In this document: piece by piece, positions 53,411-62,897 of the stretch
Numbering within the stretch: position 1 is the first letter of the stretch
How the letters are laid out: every line of letters starts with the position of its first letter
DNA from: an uncultured Flavobacteriaceae bacterium
GTDB lineage: Bacteria; Bacteroidota; Bacteroidia; Flavobacteriales; Flavobacteriaceae
DNA: 64,000 bases
Reading direction: 5' to 3'
Assembly: GCA_947500525.1 (NCBI GenBank)
Contig: CANMSH010000001.1
Span: forward strand, 682,001-746,000
Made by a program: the position numbers and the translations under genes
The notes under the pieces: generated by a model
What the model was told of the DNA's origin: nothing
The model's database searches: none
What the model saw: the letters and a program-made list of their open reading frames with translations, nothing else

Positions 53411-53725
53411 TCAATCTATCTGTAAATTATCATACCAATCTTTCGCTAAATCATTCCAATTTGGGTTTTCTTCTTCTATCAGTTTTAATTTCCAAGCTCT
53501 TTTCCACTTTTTAAGATTTTTTTCTCTTTTTATCGCTTGCGCTACTTGTTGAAACTCTTCGAAATAGATAAGCATTGAAACTCCATATTTTTGAGTAAAC
53601 CCTTTTATATTTCCAGTTTTATGTTCGAAAACTCTTCTTTGTAGATTATTGGTCATTCCAATATATAATGTACCATTTCTCTGGCTTGCTAGTATGTATA
53701 CATAATATGTATGAATCGTTTTCAT
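53411..53725 (-). CDS. GIY-YIG nuclease-domain protein
   Basis: 104 residues, the compact single-domain COG2827 type. The GIY-YIG motif is visible as YYVYILAS and LYIGMTNNLQRRV, followed by EHKTG and FEEFQQVAQAIKREKNLKKW, which supplies the Glu of the active site. Predicted to nick or cut DNA. It is bracketed by inverted copies of a palindromic repeat at 53383-53410 and 53729-53758, with only a few bases between, suggesting a small mobile or repeat-maintaining cassette similar in spirit to REP-associated tyrosine transposases. Confidence 0.88.
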   Translation of the reverse strand: MKTIHTYYVYILASQRNGTLYIGMTNNLQRRVFEHKTGNIKGFTQKYGVSMLIYFEEFQQVAQAIKREKNLKKWKRAWKLKLIEEENPNWNDLAKDWYDNLQID

Positions 53726-53728
53726 GTT

Positions 53729-53784
53729 TTCTAGATTCCTGCCTCTGCAGGAATGACAATATAATTAGAATTAGGTTCATCAAA
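53729..53784 (+). repeat. 56-base repeat with palindromic core, copy 2
   Basis: Near-identical copy of 53161-53216, beginning 3 bases before the GIY-YIG start codon. The extended identity beyond the palindrome (to ATCAAA) points to recent duplication or insertion of the cassette into one copy. Confidence 0.85.
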
Positions 53785-53878
53785 TGTCAGTTTAAAATTC
53801 TTTTTAGATTTAAAAAGGCAACTTTTTTCTAAATCGCGTCAAGCTGTGCAGCGTTTAACATGAAATTTATTTGAAGAA

Positions 53879-54742
53879 CTATTTTTTACCTGACTGAATA
53901 CTCTCTATGACTACCGAAGTTAGAATGAGAATACCTCCAATAACGGTATTAGAATTAGGAATTTCTTGTAAAAAAATAATACCTAGGATAATGCCGTATA
54001 TTGGCTGAATACTTCCGATAAGGCTAGCACTTGTTACAGAGAAACTCTTGAGACTTCTTAAGAATAATGTATGACCAATTGCCGTCGTTAAAAGCGCCAA
54101 TAAAAAAAGTGACTGCCAATCTTTTGAGGTAGGTATTTCGTTTGTAAAGAAGAAAAGAGGAATTAATACTAATATGGCAATAATAACCTGATAAAACATA
54201 AGCATCGATCCGTTGTATGTCACCACCTTTTTTTTAAGAATGAGGTTTCTAATCGCATAGAATAATGCCGAGATCAATCCTACTAATATGCCCTTGGTAT
54301 GATCACTCTCAAATGCTAAATCTGAACTCAAAAAATAAATGCCCACAATAACAAGTAGTCCTAAAATAACATGCTTTAGATTTAATTTCGTCTTGTAAAA
54401 TAAAGGCTCTAAAAAAACTGTGAGTATGGGGTAAGTAAAGAGTGATAGTAAGGCAATAGCAATATTAGACAGTTGTAAAGAATAAAAATAAGTAATCCAA
54501 TGAGCCGTTAGAAACAGACCACTAAGCACTATAGTAAATGCATCTTTTTTTGATTTAATTTTTAGATTGATTTTGGCAAACCAACAATACAATCCTAATA
54601 AAACAATGGCGAATAGAGAACGCCATAGTATAGAAAGTGATGGAGAAATGGTAAGTGTTCTGCCCAATACTCCTGAAGTACTTACAAATAACATCGCCAA
54701 ATTTAGACCCGCAATATTTTTTATATGTTGATTTCGTATCAT
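53879..54742 (-). CDS. DMT superfamily (EamA) transporter
   Basis: 287 residues with ten predicted transmembrane helices in two EamA repeats (first LWRSLFAIVLLGLYC, second LLTTAIGHTLFLRSLKSFSVTSASLIGSIQPIYGIILGIIFLQE). Probably exports a small metabolite; substrate unknown. Its ATG overlaps the mfd stop region by 4 bases, so it is co-transcribed behind mfd. Confidence 0.88.
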   Translation of the reverse strand: MIRNQHIKNIAGLNLAMLFVSTSGVLGRTLTISPSLSILWRSLFAIVLLGLYCWFAKINLKIKSKKDAFTIVLSGLFLTAHWITYFYSLQLSNIAIALLSLFTYPILTVFLEPLFYKTKLNLKHVILGLLVIVGIYFLSSDLAFESDHTKGILVGLISALFYAIRNLILKKKVVTYNGSMLMFYQVIIAILVLIPLFFFTNEIPTSKDWQSLFLLALLTTAIGHTLFLRSLKSFSVTSASLIGSIQPIYGIILGIIFLQEIPNSNTVIGGILILTSVVIESIQSGKK

Positions 54743-57700
54743 ATTTTTTGCAAAGCTTCTAGTGCTTTATCAATTGATTTGATATTGTCGAAAGTCAATA
54801 GCAAACGTAACCCTTGTTTGGTTTCTTTTTCTTTCATTTTACAAATTGCTGAATTGAATTGCACGAACTTTAAAACATTTGTAAATGTTGCTGTTTGGTA
54901 GTACGCCGATTGCTGATCAGACACAAAGTAACCAATCATTTTATTGCGCTTCAAAATAAGTCGTTCTAATCCGAGATTCTTGGCCAACCATTTCAAACGA
55001 ACACTATTTAGCAAATCAAGAGCTTGAATTGGGAGCTCGCCAAAGCGATCAACCAAATTAGATTCATAGGTTGCTAAGGCTTCTTCTGTTTGGATGGTAC
55101 TTAGCTCATTGTACAAGTTCAAACGCTCTGTAACTTTATTGATATAGTCATCAGGAAACAAAATCTCGAAATCGGTATCTATCTGAATTTCTTTGACAAA
55201 CTCTTTCGGTCCACTCTCACTATGTTTATATAATGAAGCGAACTCATTTTCTTTAAGCTCTTCTATAGCTTCATTTAATATTTTTTGATATGTGTCGAAT
55301 CCTATATCGTTTATAAATCCACTTTGCTCTCCTCCTAATAAGTCTCCCGCCCCTCGTATTTCAAGGTCTTTCATTGCAATGTTTAATCCACTTCCTAATT
55401 CAGAAAACATTTCTAACGCTTGGATTCGCTTTCTAGCTTCATCGGTCATCATATGGTAAGGAGGTGTGATGAAATAGCAAAAAGCTTTTTTATTCGATCT
55501 ACCAACACGTCCTCGCATCTGATGTAAATCAGACAAGCCAAAATTATTAGCATTATTTATAAAAATAGTATTGGCGTTTGGTACATCAAGACCACTTTCT
55601 ACAATAGTAGTGGAGACCAAAACATCAAATTCATTATTCATAAAAGATAACATGAGTTGTTCTAACTTCTTGCCTTCCATTTGTCCATGACCAATTCCAA
55701 TTTTTGCACTTGGTAATAAACGTTGCAGCAAGCCTGCTACTTCTTTAATATTTTCTATTCGGTTGTGAATGAAAAATACTTGTCCGCCCCTTGAAATCTC
55801 ATATTGAATAGCATCTCGAATAGTTTCTTCGGTAAATCGAATTACATTCGTTTCGATTGGATGTCTATTCGGGGGAGGTGTCTTGATAACTGATAAATCT
55901 CGGGCTGCCATTAATGAAAATTGTAGGGTTCTCGGAATAGGCGTCGCCGTTAATGTCAAGGTGTCAACATTCTCTTTAATAGTTTTTAATTTATCCTTTA
56001 CAGAAACACCAAACTTTTGCTCTTCGTCTACAATTAAGAGGCCTAAATCTTTAAATTGAACACTTTTGTTTACCAATTGATGAGTGCCAATAACAATATC
56101 GACTGAGCCATTTTTGAGACCATCGATGACACTATTACGTTGTTTAGTTGTTCTAAATCTATTGAGATAATCTACGGTTACCGGAAAATCTTTCAAACGT
56201 TCGCTAAAGGTCTTAAAATGTTGAAAAGCCAAAATAGTAGTTGGAACTAAAATAGCTACTTGCTTGCCATTATCTACGGCTTTAAAAGCCGCTCTTACTG
56301 CAACTTCAGTTTTACCAAAACCAACGTCTCCACAAACCAAACGATCCATAGGGCGTTCGTTTTCCATATCATGTTTAACATCTTGTGTTGCTGTTGATTG
56401 ATCTGGAGTATCTTCGTAAATAAAACTAGATTCTAACTCTAATTGCATATGACTGTCAGGATTGAAAGCAAACCCTTTTTGCAATCTTCGCTTTGCATAC
56501 AGTTGAATAAGGTCATAAGCAATTTGCTTAACACGTGTTTTGGTTTTTTGTTTGAGTTTTTTCCAAGCTCCCGATCCTAATTTAAATATTTTCGGTGCCT
56601 TGCCATCCTTTCCATTAAATTTAGTAATCTTATGAAGTGAATGAATACTTATATAAAGTACATCTCTGTCTCCATAGACCAGTTTAATAGCTTCTTGTTT
56701 TTTGCCTTCAACATCAATTTTTTGAAGCCCGCCAAACTTTCCAATTCCATGATCAATATGTGTCACGTAATCACCAATAGAAAGATTAGTCAATTCTTTT
56801 AAGGTAATGGCTTGTTTTTTTGCAAAACCACTCTTTAGTCTGAACTTATGATATCGTTCGAAAATTTGATGATCGGTATAACAGGCAACTTTATGTTCTC
56901 GATCGATGAACCCTTGATATAACGGAAATACAAGTGTTTTATAGGAGACATTTTCATCAATATCTTTAAAAATATCATGAAAACGTTCTTCTTGTTTTTC
57001 ATTGGCACAAAACAAGTAATTATCAATACCATTTTTGGTATTCTCATTAAGGTTTTCGATTAATAAATCAAACTGTTTATTAAAAGAGGGTTGTGGAGAT
57101 GTCTTGAATTCTATTTGAGCGTCATTCCGAACTTGTTTCAGAATCCCGTCATGAAATGCTGAAACAAGTTCAGCATGATTAGTACTGTCAAATTCAACTA
57201 AACTATAATCGTTTAACTGTTGTTTGATTAAATCTCCATTGCAAAATAACTCTTTTGGTTCTGCTAACTTTAATTCACCTTCAGTTTCTCCGAAAGCAAC
57301 TGTAGCTTTTTCAAAAAGCTTATCTAATCTTCCAAATAACAGAGAAGAATTTTTGGTGAATATGACGGTATTATTCGAGATATATTTTAAAAAACTCTCT
57401 CGCTTTTCTTCTAAGTGCTTATTTTCAACATTGGGTAAGATGCTGATCTTTTTCTCTTTTTCTGTAGACAATTGTGTTTCTACGTCAAACGTACGGATGC
57501 TATCAATTTCATCGCCAAAAAACTCTACTCTGAAAGGTCGATCATTAGAAAAAGAAAAAACATCAACAATACCGCCTCTTACAGCGAATTCACCAGGTTC
57601 TGTGACAAAATCAACACGATTGAAGTTGTATTCAAATAACACTTCATTTATAAAATCTAGAGAAATATGTTCACCTACGGTTAGTTTTAACGTGTTTTTC

Positions 57701-58116
57701 TCAAGTTCTCGTTTGGTCACTACCTTTTCAAACAAGGCATCCGGATATGTAACAATGACAGCAGGTTTTTTACGTGAATTGATTCTGTTTAATACTTCAG
57801 AACGTAGTAAAATATTGGCGTTATCTGTTTCTTCAATTTGATACGGTCTACGGTAGGAACCAGGATAAAACAATACATTCTTATCACCTAACAATTGTTC
57901 TAAATCATTTAAATGATAGGCCGCTTCTTCTTTATCGTTGAAAACTAATAAGTAAGGTTTTTCTACTTGTTTAAAAGTGCTGGAGATCACAAAAGACAAT
58001 GAAGATCCTGCCAAATGCCGTAATTTAAGCTTCTGGTTTTCTTGCTGAAGTTGTTGAGAAATCTTCCTTATGGTCGCTGATTGCTCATATAGAGAAACAA
58101 TGTTTTGTTTGCTCAA
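54739..58116 (-). CDS. mfd: Transcription-repair coupling factor Mfd
   Basis: 1125 residues. UvrB-homology N-terminal module, RNA-polymerase-interacting CarD-like domain (IGDYVTHIDHGIGKFGGLQKI), SF2 translocase with Walker A GDVGFGKTEVAVRAAF, DEEQ box (IVDEEQKFGV), LTATPIPRTL and QMRGRVGRSNKKAF, then a C-terminal TRCF domain. Displaces RNA polymerase stalled at lesions and recruits UvrA. Unusual: a stretch near residue 320 (TNHAELVSAFHDGILKQVRND) is the translation of a palindromic genomic repeat, see the repeat entry. Confidence 0.96.
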   Translation of the reverse strand: MSKQNIVSLYEQSATIRKISQQLQQENQKLKLRHLAGSSLSFVISSTFKQVEKPYLLVFNDKEEAAYHLNDLEQLLGDKNVLFYPGSYRRPYQIEETDNANILLRSEVLNRINSRKKPAVIVTYPDALFEKVVTKRELEKNTLKLTVGEHISLDFINEVLFEYNFNRVDFVTEPGEFAVRGGIVDVFSFSNDRPFRVEFFGDEIDSIRTFDVETQLSTEKEKKISILPNVENKHLEEKRESFLKYISNNTVIFTKNSSLLFGRLDKLFEKATVAFGETEGELKLAEPKELFCNGDLIKQQLNDYSLVEFDSTNHAELVSAFHDGILKQVRNDAQIEFKTSPQPSFNKQFDLLIENLNENTKNGIDNYLFCANEKQEERFHDIFKDIDENVSYKTLVFPLYQGFIDREHKVACYTDHQIFERYHKFRLKSGFAKKQAITLKELTNLSIGDYVTHIDHGIGKFGGLQKIDVEGKKQEAIKLVYGDRDVLYISIHSLHKITKFNGKDGKAPKIFKLGSGAWKKLKQKTKTRVKQIAYDLIQLYAKRRLQKGFAFNPDSHMQLELESSFIYEDTPDQSTATQDVKHDMENERPMDRLVCGDVGFGKTEVAVRAAFKAVDNGKQVAILVPTTILAFQHFKTFSERLKDFPVTVDYLNRFRTTKQRNSVIDGLKNGSVDIVIGTHQLVNKSVQFKDLGLLIVDEEQKFGVSVKDKLKTIKENVDTLTLTATPIPRTLQFSLMAARDLSVIKTPPPNRHPIETNVIRFTEETIRDAIQYEISRGGQVFFIHNRIENIKEVAGLLQRLLPSAKIGIGHGQMEGKKLEQLMLSFMNNEFDVLVSTTIVESGLDVPNANTIFINNANNFGLSDLHQMRGRVGRSNKKAFCYFITPPYHMMTDEARKRIQALEMFSELGSGLNIAMKDLEIRGAGDLLGGEQSGFINDIGFDTYQKILNEAIEELKENEFASLYKHSESGPKEFVKEIQIDTDFEILFPDDYINKVTERLNLYNELSTIQTEEALATYESNLVDRFGELPIQALDLLNSVRLKWLAKNLGLERLILKRNKMIGYFVSDQQSAYYQTATFTNVLKFVQFNSAICKMKEKETKQGLRLLLTFDNIKSIDKALEALQKI
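57119..57180. repeat. REP-like palindrome inserted in frame within mfd
   Basis: GAACTTGTTTCAG (57129-57141) and CTGAAACAAGTTC (57159-57171) form a 13-bp inverted repeat flanked by GTCATTCC-type and AGCATGA-type ends. This is the style of dispersed repeats found between genes in Bacteroidota, here kept open in the mfd reading frame in a surface-linker region of the UvrB-like part. Confidence 0.75.
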
Positions 58117-58211
58117 TTGTCTAAATTTTGGGCAAATATATTATTAATTGATTTAATATGTAACCTTAATAAAGTTTTCTATGTCAAAGACAAGAACTTA
58201 CTATTTTTAAG

Positions 58212-59261
58212 ATGCGTTTAGTTAAGAAAATTTTAAAATGGATTGGGTACACTTTAATTGTTGGAATTTTCATTTTTACAATGTTTGTATTGATACCAGA
58301 AAAAGAAACTGTCAAACCGATAAAGCCAAGAAAGAATACAAAATATTGGGCAATGAACGAAGGGTTCAATATTGCCTACACACACTTAAAAAGTTATGCA
58401 AATTCTATAAAAACACCGATAGTTTTTTTGCACGGTGGACCAGGAGGTTATATTCATTCTAGTATTATAAATACCTTAGACGAACTGACTGATTTGGGTC
58501 ATGATGTTTATTTGTATGATCAACGAGGATCAGGTTTATCGGATAGATTAAAGAAGTATTCGGCAATTTCTTTTCAATATCATATCGATGATCTTCATGA
58601 GATTATTTCAAAAAAGTTAAAGAGTAAAGTCATTTTAATGGGACAGTCATTTGGAAGTGAAATTATTGCACATTATTCTGCGTACTATCCAGAAACTATT
58701 GAAAAAATTATCTTCTCATCACCAGGAACATTAGGTCCACATAGAATAGAAAACAACAAATATGTTGATTTAGATTCAGTGTATCAAATCCCAGATTCTC
58801 TCAAATTTATTGAACCTTATAGTTTTGTGAAAGACGTCGATAGGATTGCTTTTCACCCAAAAGCGATAACACTTATTACTGGTGCTCTATTATTTGATAA
58901 AAAACTAATTTCTGACAAACAAGCTGATAGAATGTTGAACACGTTGGCATCTAAATTTACCAAAGGAATGGTTTGCGATGAAAAAAATGTTCTTCCAGAA
59001 GAAGGTGGCGGCGGCTTATATGCTTTCATAGCCACTAATCAAGGAGATTTTCCCGATGTGAGAGAAAAAATCAAACAACTAGACATTCCAATTATTGTTA
59101 TTCAAGGTCAATGTGATTATATTCCATTTAGCTCCGCATATGAATATGTTGCCCTCTATAAAAAAAGTTCCTACAATTTTATAGAAAATGCAGGTCACGA
59201 AATTTGGTGGGAGCAAAAGGAGAAATACCTAAATGTAATACGAGAATTTTTAAACAATTGA
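58212..59261 (+). CDS. Alpha/beta hydrolase of the proline iminopeptidase type, membrane-anchored
   Basis: 349 residues. N-terminal transmembrane helix (WIGYTLIVGIFIFTMFVLIP), oxyanion motif HGGPGG, nucleophile elbow GQSFGS, acid in QGQCDYIP and His in NAGHEIWW. The GGPGG motif is characteristic of proline iminopeptidases and related peptidases (S33). Likely a periplasm-facing anchored peptidase or esterase. Its 3' end overlaps the convergent aminotransferase gene by 12 bases. Confidence 0.85.
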   Translation: MRLVKKILKWIGYTLIVGIFIFTMFVLIPEKETVKPIKPRKNTKYWAMNEGFNIAYTHLKSYANSIKTPIVFLHGGPGGYIHSSIINTLDELTDLGHDVYLYDQRGSGLSDRLKKYSAISFQYHIDDLHEIISKKLKSKVILMGQSFGSEIIAHYSAYYPETIEKIIFSSPGTLGPHRIENNKYVDLDSVYQIPDSLKFIEPYSFVKDVDRIAFHPKAITLITGALLFDKKLISDKQADRMLNTLASKFTKGMVCDEKNVLPEEGGGGLYAFIATNQGDFPDVREKIKQLDIPIIVIQGQCDYIPFSSAYEYVALYKKSSYNFIENAGHEIWWEQKEKYLNVIREFLNN

Positions 59262-60404
59262 TTTAAAACAAGCCACTAATTTATCGAAATCAGCAGTATC
59301 ATTATAGACATTACACGAAATTCGTATTGCCGCTCCGCGAAATGATACATAGATATGTTCTTGTTTAAATTTAGTTTTCAGTTTATCTAAATTTATATGT
59401 TCTGGTAAATAAACACCAAATAAATGCTTGGCTCTAAATTTGTCTTCTTCGATAAAACAACCTAAAGTTCTCAATTCATCGATAGCGTTTTTAGAGATTT
59501 CATGACAATAATTTTGAATATTTTGAGGCTGCCATTCTTCTAATTGTTCTATGCTTTTAACTAACATTGGTGTATTTACAAAGTTCGAATATTCCCCCAT
59601 ATTGTATCTACCGGCCTTCGGTTGGTATCTACTTTCGTAATTGACTAAACCAGAAAAATCTTCACTATTAAATCTGTTGATCCAACTATCCTCAATTGGC
59701 TCCCCATCATTAAAGTAATCTGAGTAATAAGCCATTCCAAAAGAATAAGGTCCCATGAGCCACTTATAAGCAACTGTAACGAGAGCATCAGGAGCAATGT
59801 TAGTTACAGAAAACGGCAATGCGCCAATACTTTGAGAACCATCAATAACTAATAGTGCATTGTGCTTACGTGTTTTTTCACGAATAGCATGTAAATCAAA
59901 CAAGGTGCCATCTGCCCAGTGTAAAGGACCTAAAGTCACGACGGCCGTTTTATCGTCAATAGCATCTAAAATATTTTGATTCCAGATCTTACCTCGATTT
60001 TCGAACGAAGATGGAGGAGAGACTACTTTCAGGGAGACGTTATTTTTAGTTGCAACTTTTTGCCATGCATAAACATTACTTGGAAACTGTTCATCTGCAA
60101 TGATAATTTCTTCACCAGCATTGAGTTTGATGTTATTTGCTGCATTGGCCATGGCATATGAAGCGGAAGGAATTATAGCTATATTTTGAAAATCTGGAGC
60201 ATCAACAAAAGAGGCGAACTGTTTTCTTAAATGTTCTGAATGCACGAAAAAATCTTTCGCTCCAATTTCATAGGGGAAGCATTTTTGAGTGATGGCTTCA
60301 TGTCCTACTTTTTCAACACTTTTTAATGAAGGAGACATGTAAGCGCCATTTAAATAAGTGACGTTCGACGGTATTCTAAACTTGTCTTTTTGATTTGATA
60401 ACAT
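59250..60404 (-). CDS. Class V aminotransferase (cysteine desulfurase-like fold)
   Basis: 384 residues. PLP enzyme: DGSQSIGALPF with the PLP-binding Asp, VAYKWLMGPYSFG with the Schiff-base Lys at about residue 220, and C-terminal FRGAAIRISCNVYNDTADFDKL. The catalytic Cys loop of true cysteine desulfurases is not evident, so it is more likely an aminotransferase, lyase or kynureninase-like member; substrate unknown. Confidence 0.85.
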   Translation of the reverse strand: MLSNQKDKFRIPSNVTYLNGAYMSPSLKSVEKVGHEAITQKCFPYEIGAKDFFVHSEHLRKQFASFVDAPDFQNIAIIPSASYAMANAANNIKLNAGEEIIIADEQFPSNVYAWQKVATKNNVSLKVVSPPSSFENRGKIWNQNILDAIDDKTAVVTLGPLHWADGTLFDLHAIREKTRKHNALLVIDGSQSIGALPFSVTNIAPDALVTVAYKWLMGPYSFGMAYYSDYFNDGEPIEDSWINRFNSEDFSGLVNYESRYQPKAGRYNMGEYSNFVNTPMLVKSIEQLEEWQPQNIQNYCHEISKNAIDELRTLGCFIEEDKFRAKHLFGVYLPEHINLDKLKTKFKQEHIYVSFRGAAIRISCNVYNDTADFDKLVACFKSIV

Positions 60405-60454
60405 AGGGGCTATAATTTGAAGTTCAAAGATAATATTTAAAGTTTAGTATTTAC

Positions 60455-60474
60455 TTTTTAGACTTGTCTAAAAA
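60455..60474. promoter_or_regulatory. Operator palindrome of the metal-import operon
   Basis: TTTTTAGAC-TT-GTCTAAAAA, a perfect 9-bp inverted repeat of the size bound by DtxR/MntR-type dimers. It lies just upstream of the -7 box at 60481, over the -33 region, so a bound repressor would block transcription. Confidence 0.75.
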
Positions 60475-60480
60475 TATTTT

Positions 60481-60488
60481 TATATTTG
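60481..60488 (+). promoter_or_regulatory. -7 promoter box of the metal-import operon
   Basis: TATATTTG fits TAnnTTTG exactly and would start transcription near 60494, a few bases before the ATG at 60503. This decides that start over the upstream ATG at 60464. Confidence 0.65.
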
Positions 60489-60502
60489 TCAAAAATATAA
60501 AA

Positions 60503-61171
60503 ATGCTTTCACAAGCAGAAGAAAATTATTTAAAGGCCATTTATTCGTTAGAATCAGAGTTAGCAAAGGCTATAAGCACAAATTTGATTGCTGAAAAAAT
60601 GCAAACAAAAGCTTCCTCTGTTACAGATATGATCAAAAAATTATCAGAGAAAAAATTAGTTGATTATAAAAAATATCAAGGTGTATTGCTATCAGAAGAA
60701 GGTAAAAAAATAGCTACTTCTATCGTAAGGAAGCATCGTCTTTGGGAATGTTTTTTGGTTGACAAACTGAACTTTTCTTGGGATGAAGTTCATGATATTG
60801 CTGAGCAGTTAGAGCATATACAATCAGAAACGTTGGTAGATAAATTAGATGCGTTTTTAGAATTTCCTTCTCACGACCCTCATGGTGACCCGATTCCTGA
60901 TAAGAACGGTTATATGTACAAACGAAAGAAGGTGGCCTTATCAACATTAAGCCCCCAAGACGAGACCGTGTTATTGGGGGTAAAAGACTCATCAGACGCT
61001 TTCTTAAAATACCTAAACAAAAAGAATATCGCTATTGGTAACACCATAAAAGTACAAAGCATTGAGTTATTTGATAAATCGATGGAAATAACAATTAACA
61101 ATCACCTGATTTCAATTACAAATCAAGTTGCAAAAAATTTGATGGTCAAAGAATTAGAATATAAATATTAA
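60503..61171 (+). CDS. DtxR/MntR-family metal-dependent repressor
   Basis: 222 residues from the ATG at 60503. N-terminal winged helix (QAEENYLKAIYSLE, TKASSVTDMIKKLSEKKLVDYKKYQGVLLSEEGKKIA), metal-binding dimerisation domain (VRKHRLWECFLVDKLNFSWDEVHDIAEQLEHIQSETLVDKLDAFLEFPSHDPHGDPIP) and a C-terminal FeoA/SH3-like domain. Senses Mn or Fe and shuts off uptake. It is the first gene of the importer operon and has a matching palindrome in its own promoter, so autoregulation is likely. Confidence 0.92.
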   Translation: MLSQAEENYLKAIYSLESELAKAISTNLIAEKMQTKASSVTDMIKKLSEKKLVDYKKYQGVLLSEEGKKIATSIVRKHRLWECFLVDKLNFSWDEVHDIAEQLEHIQSETLVDKLDAFLEFPSHDPHGDPIPDKNGYMYKRKKVALSTLSPQDETVLLGVKDSSDAFLKYLNKKNIAIGNTIKVQSIELFDKSMEITINNHLISITNQVAKNLMVKELEYKY

Positions 61172-61172
61172 G

Positions 61173-61970
61173 ATGATAAAAAAAGGATTACTTATATTTT
61201 TAACGGCATGTATAGTTACTGTAAATGCGCAGGAAAAAACAGAGGAGAAAAAGTATGGAACGATTAGTACAGATAGGCCCGATCAAACGGAAGCTTCAAA
61301 TGTAGTTCCTAAGAATTTTTTGCAAATAGAAACCGGTGCTTTTTACGAAACCTTAGAGGTAAATGAATTAAAGAGTAAGGCTATGACATTTAATACAACC
61401 TTATTGAGATATGGCTTGTTAGATAATTTAGAACTTAGATTAGGGTTCGATTTCACAGAGATAAAAGGAGAGTTCAGGGGAGTTGATTTGAATGATAGAT
61501 TGAGCGGGTTTTCACCTTTATTATTGGGTGTTAAAATTGGTATTACCGAAGAAAAAGGAGCATTGCCTGAAATTGCCTTTATCGGACACGTAAACGTGCC
61601 AGGATTTGCTTCAAACGACTTTAAAACAAAAAGTACAGGAACTGATTTTAGATTTTCGTTGTCTCATACCTTGAGTGAAAGATCTAGTTTGGGCTATAAT
61701 ATTGGTATGGCTTGGGATGGAGATATAACCACTGCTAACTATATCTATACACTGGCCTATGGTTACAGTATTTCTGATAAAGTAGGTGCTTATGTAGAAT
61801 TATATGGAGAGCTACCAGAAGACAGCAGTTTTAGTCATTTGTGGGATGCGGGTTTTACGTATTTAATAAATGATAATATCCAGTTGGATATATCCGGAGG
61901 AACTGGAATCACTCAGAACGTACAAGATTTATTTTTGAGTGCCGGAATAAGTGTAAGAATACCGAAATAA
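61173..61970 (+). CDS. Outer-membrane transporter-like barrel protein
   Basis: 265 residues. Signal peptide (MIKKGLLIFLTACIVTVNAQ), then STDRPDQTEASNVVPKNFLQIETG, the characteristic start of the MetA-pathway-of-phenol-degradation/putative transporter barrel family, with amphipathic strands to the C-terminus. One base after the repressor gene, inside the metal-import operon, so it may help metal cross the outer membrane (inference). Confidence 0.75.
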   Translation: MIKKGLLIFLTACIVTVNAQEKTEEKKYGTISTDRPDQTEASNVVPKNFLQIETGAFYETLEVNELKSKAMTFNTTLLRYGLLDNLELRLGFDFTEIKGEFRGVDLNDRLSGFSPLLLGVKIGITEEKGALPEIAFIGHVNVPGFASNDFKTKSTGTDFRFSLSHTLSERSSLGYNIGMAWDGDITTANYIYTLAYGYSISDKVGAYVELYGELPEDSSFSHLWDAGFTYLINDNIQLDISGGTGITQNVQDLFLSAGISVRIPK

Positions 61971-61974
61971 TAAA

Positions 61975-62895
61975 ATGATTCAAATGAAAAAATATATACT
62001 GATTTTAGTTACCCTAGCAATAGTTAGTTGTAAGCCTGCAAAAAAGAATGAAAATCAAAAATTGCAAGTGGTTACTACAACAACCATGATTACGGATTTA
62101 CTGCGAAATATTGGAGGAGATAAAATTGAGGTAAAAGGCTTAATGGGTACCGGCGTTGACCCGCATTTATATAAAGCGAGTGAAGGAGATGTTAGTAAAC
62201 TATTCAATGCGGATGTTATTGTATATAACGGTTTACACCTAGAAGGTAAGTTAGAAGATGTATTTGAAAAAATGCGTCAACAAAACAAAAAGACAATCGC
62301 TGTGTCTGACATAATAGATAAAAGTACCTTGATAGAATCTGAATACTTTGCTTCAAATTATGATCCGCATATTTGGTTTGATATATCCAATTGGAAACAA
62401 ATTACATCATACGTTGTTGAAAAATTATCAGAACTTGATACTAAGAATACCACTACATTTGAATCGAATGGGAAGGCTTATTTAGAAAAATTATCTAGTT
62501 TACAAACTGCAATTGCATCACGTATAGAAGAGTTACCCGTTGAGAAAAGAATTTTGGTGACTGCTCATGATGCCTTTAATTATTTTGGAAAAGCGTATAA
62601 ATTTGAAGTAGTTGGTTTACAGGGTCTATCAACCGCTACCGAAGCGGGCGTTAAAGATGTTCAAAAAATGGCGAGCTTTATTATAGAAAAGAATATCAAG
62701 GCCATTTTCGTAGAAAGTTCTGTTCCAAAACGTACAATTGAAGCATTGGTAGAAGCAGTAAAATCAAAGAATCATGAAGTTGAAATTGGAGGTACATTGT
62801 TTTCAGATGCCTTAGGAAGCGATGGCACCGGAGAAGGAACCTATTTGGGGATGTACAAATACAATGTGCAAACTATTGTAAATTCATTAAAATAG
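61975..62895 (+). CDS. Metal ABC transporter substrate-binding lipoprotein
   Basis: 306 residues; a second ATG three codons later (61984) is an equally possible start. Lipoprotein signal ending AIVSC. TroA/ZnuA-type cluster A-I protein with the metal ligands His in [10 protein letters not shown], His in YDPHIWFD, the AHDAFNYFG loop and Asp in LFSDALG. There is no His-rich loop, which favours Mn or Fe over Zn, consistent with the MntR-like regulator. Confidence 0.9.
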   Translation: MIQMKKYILILVTLAIVSCKPAKKNENQKLQVVTTTTMITDLLRNIGGDKIEVKGLMGTGVDPHLYKASEGDVSKLFNADVIVYNGLHLEGKLEDVFEKMRQQNKKTIAVSDIIDKSTLIESEYFASNYDPHIWFDISNWKQITSYVVEKLSELDTKNTTTFESNGKAYLEKLSSLQTAIASRIEELPVEKRILVTAHDAFNYFGKAYKFEVVGLQGLSTATEAGVKDVQKMASFIIEKNIKAIFVESSVPKRTIEALVEAVKSKNHEVEIGGTLFSDALGSDGTGEGTYLGMYKYNVQTIVNSLK

Positions 62896-62897
62896 TT

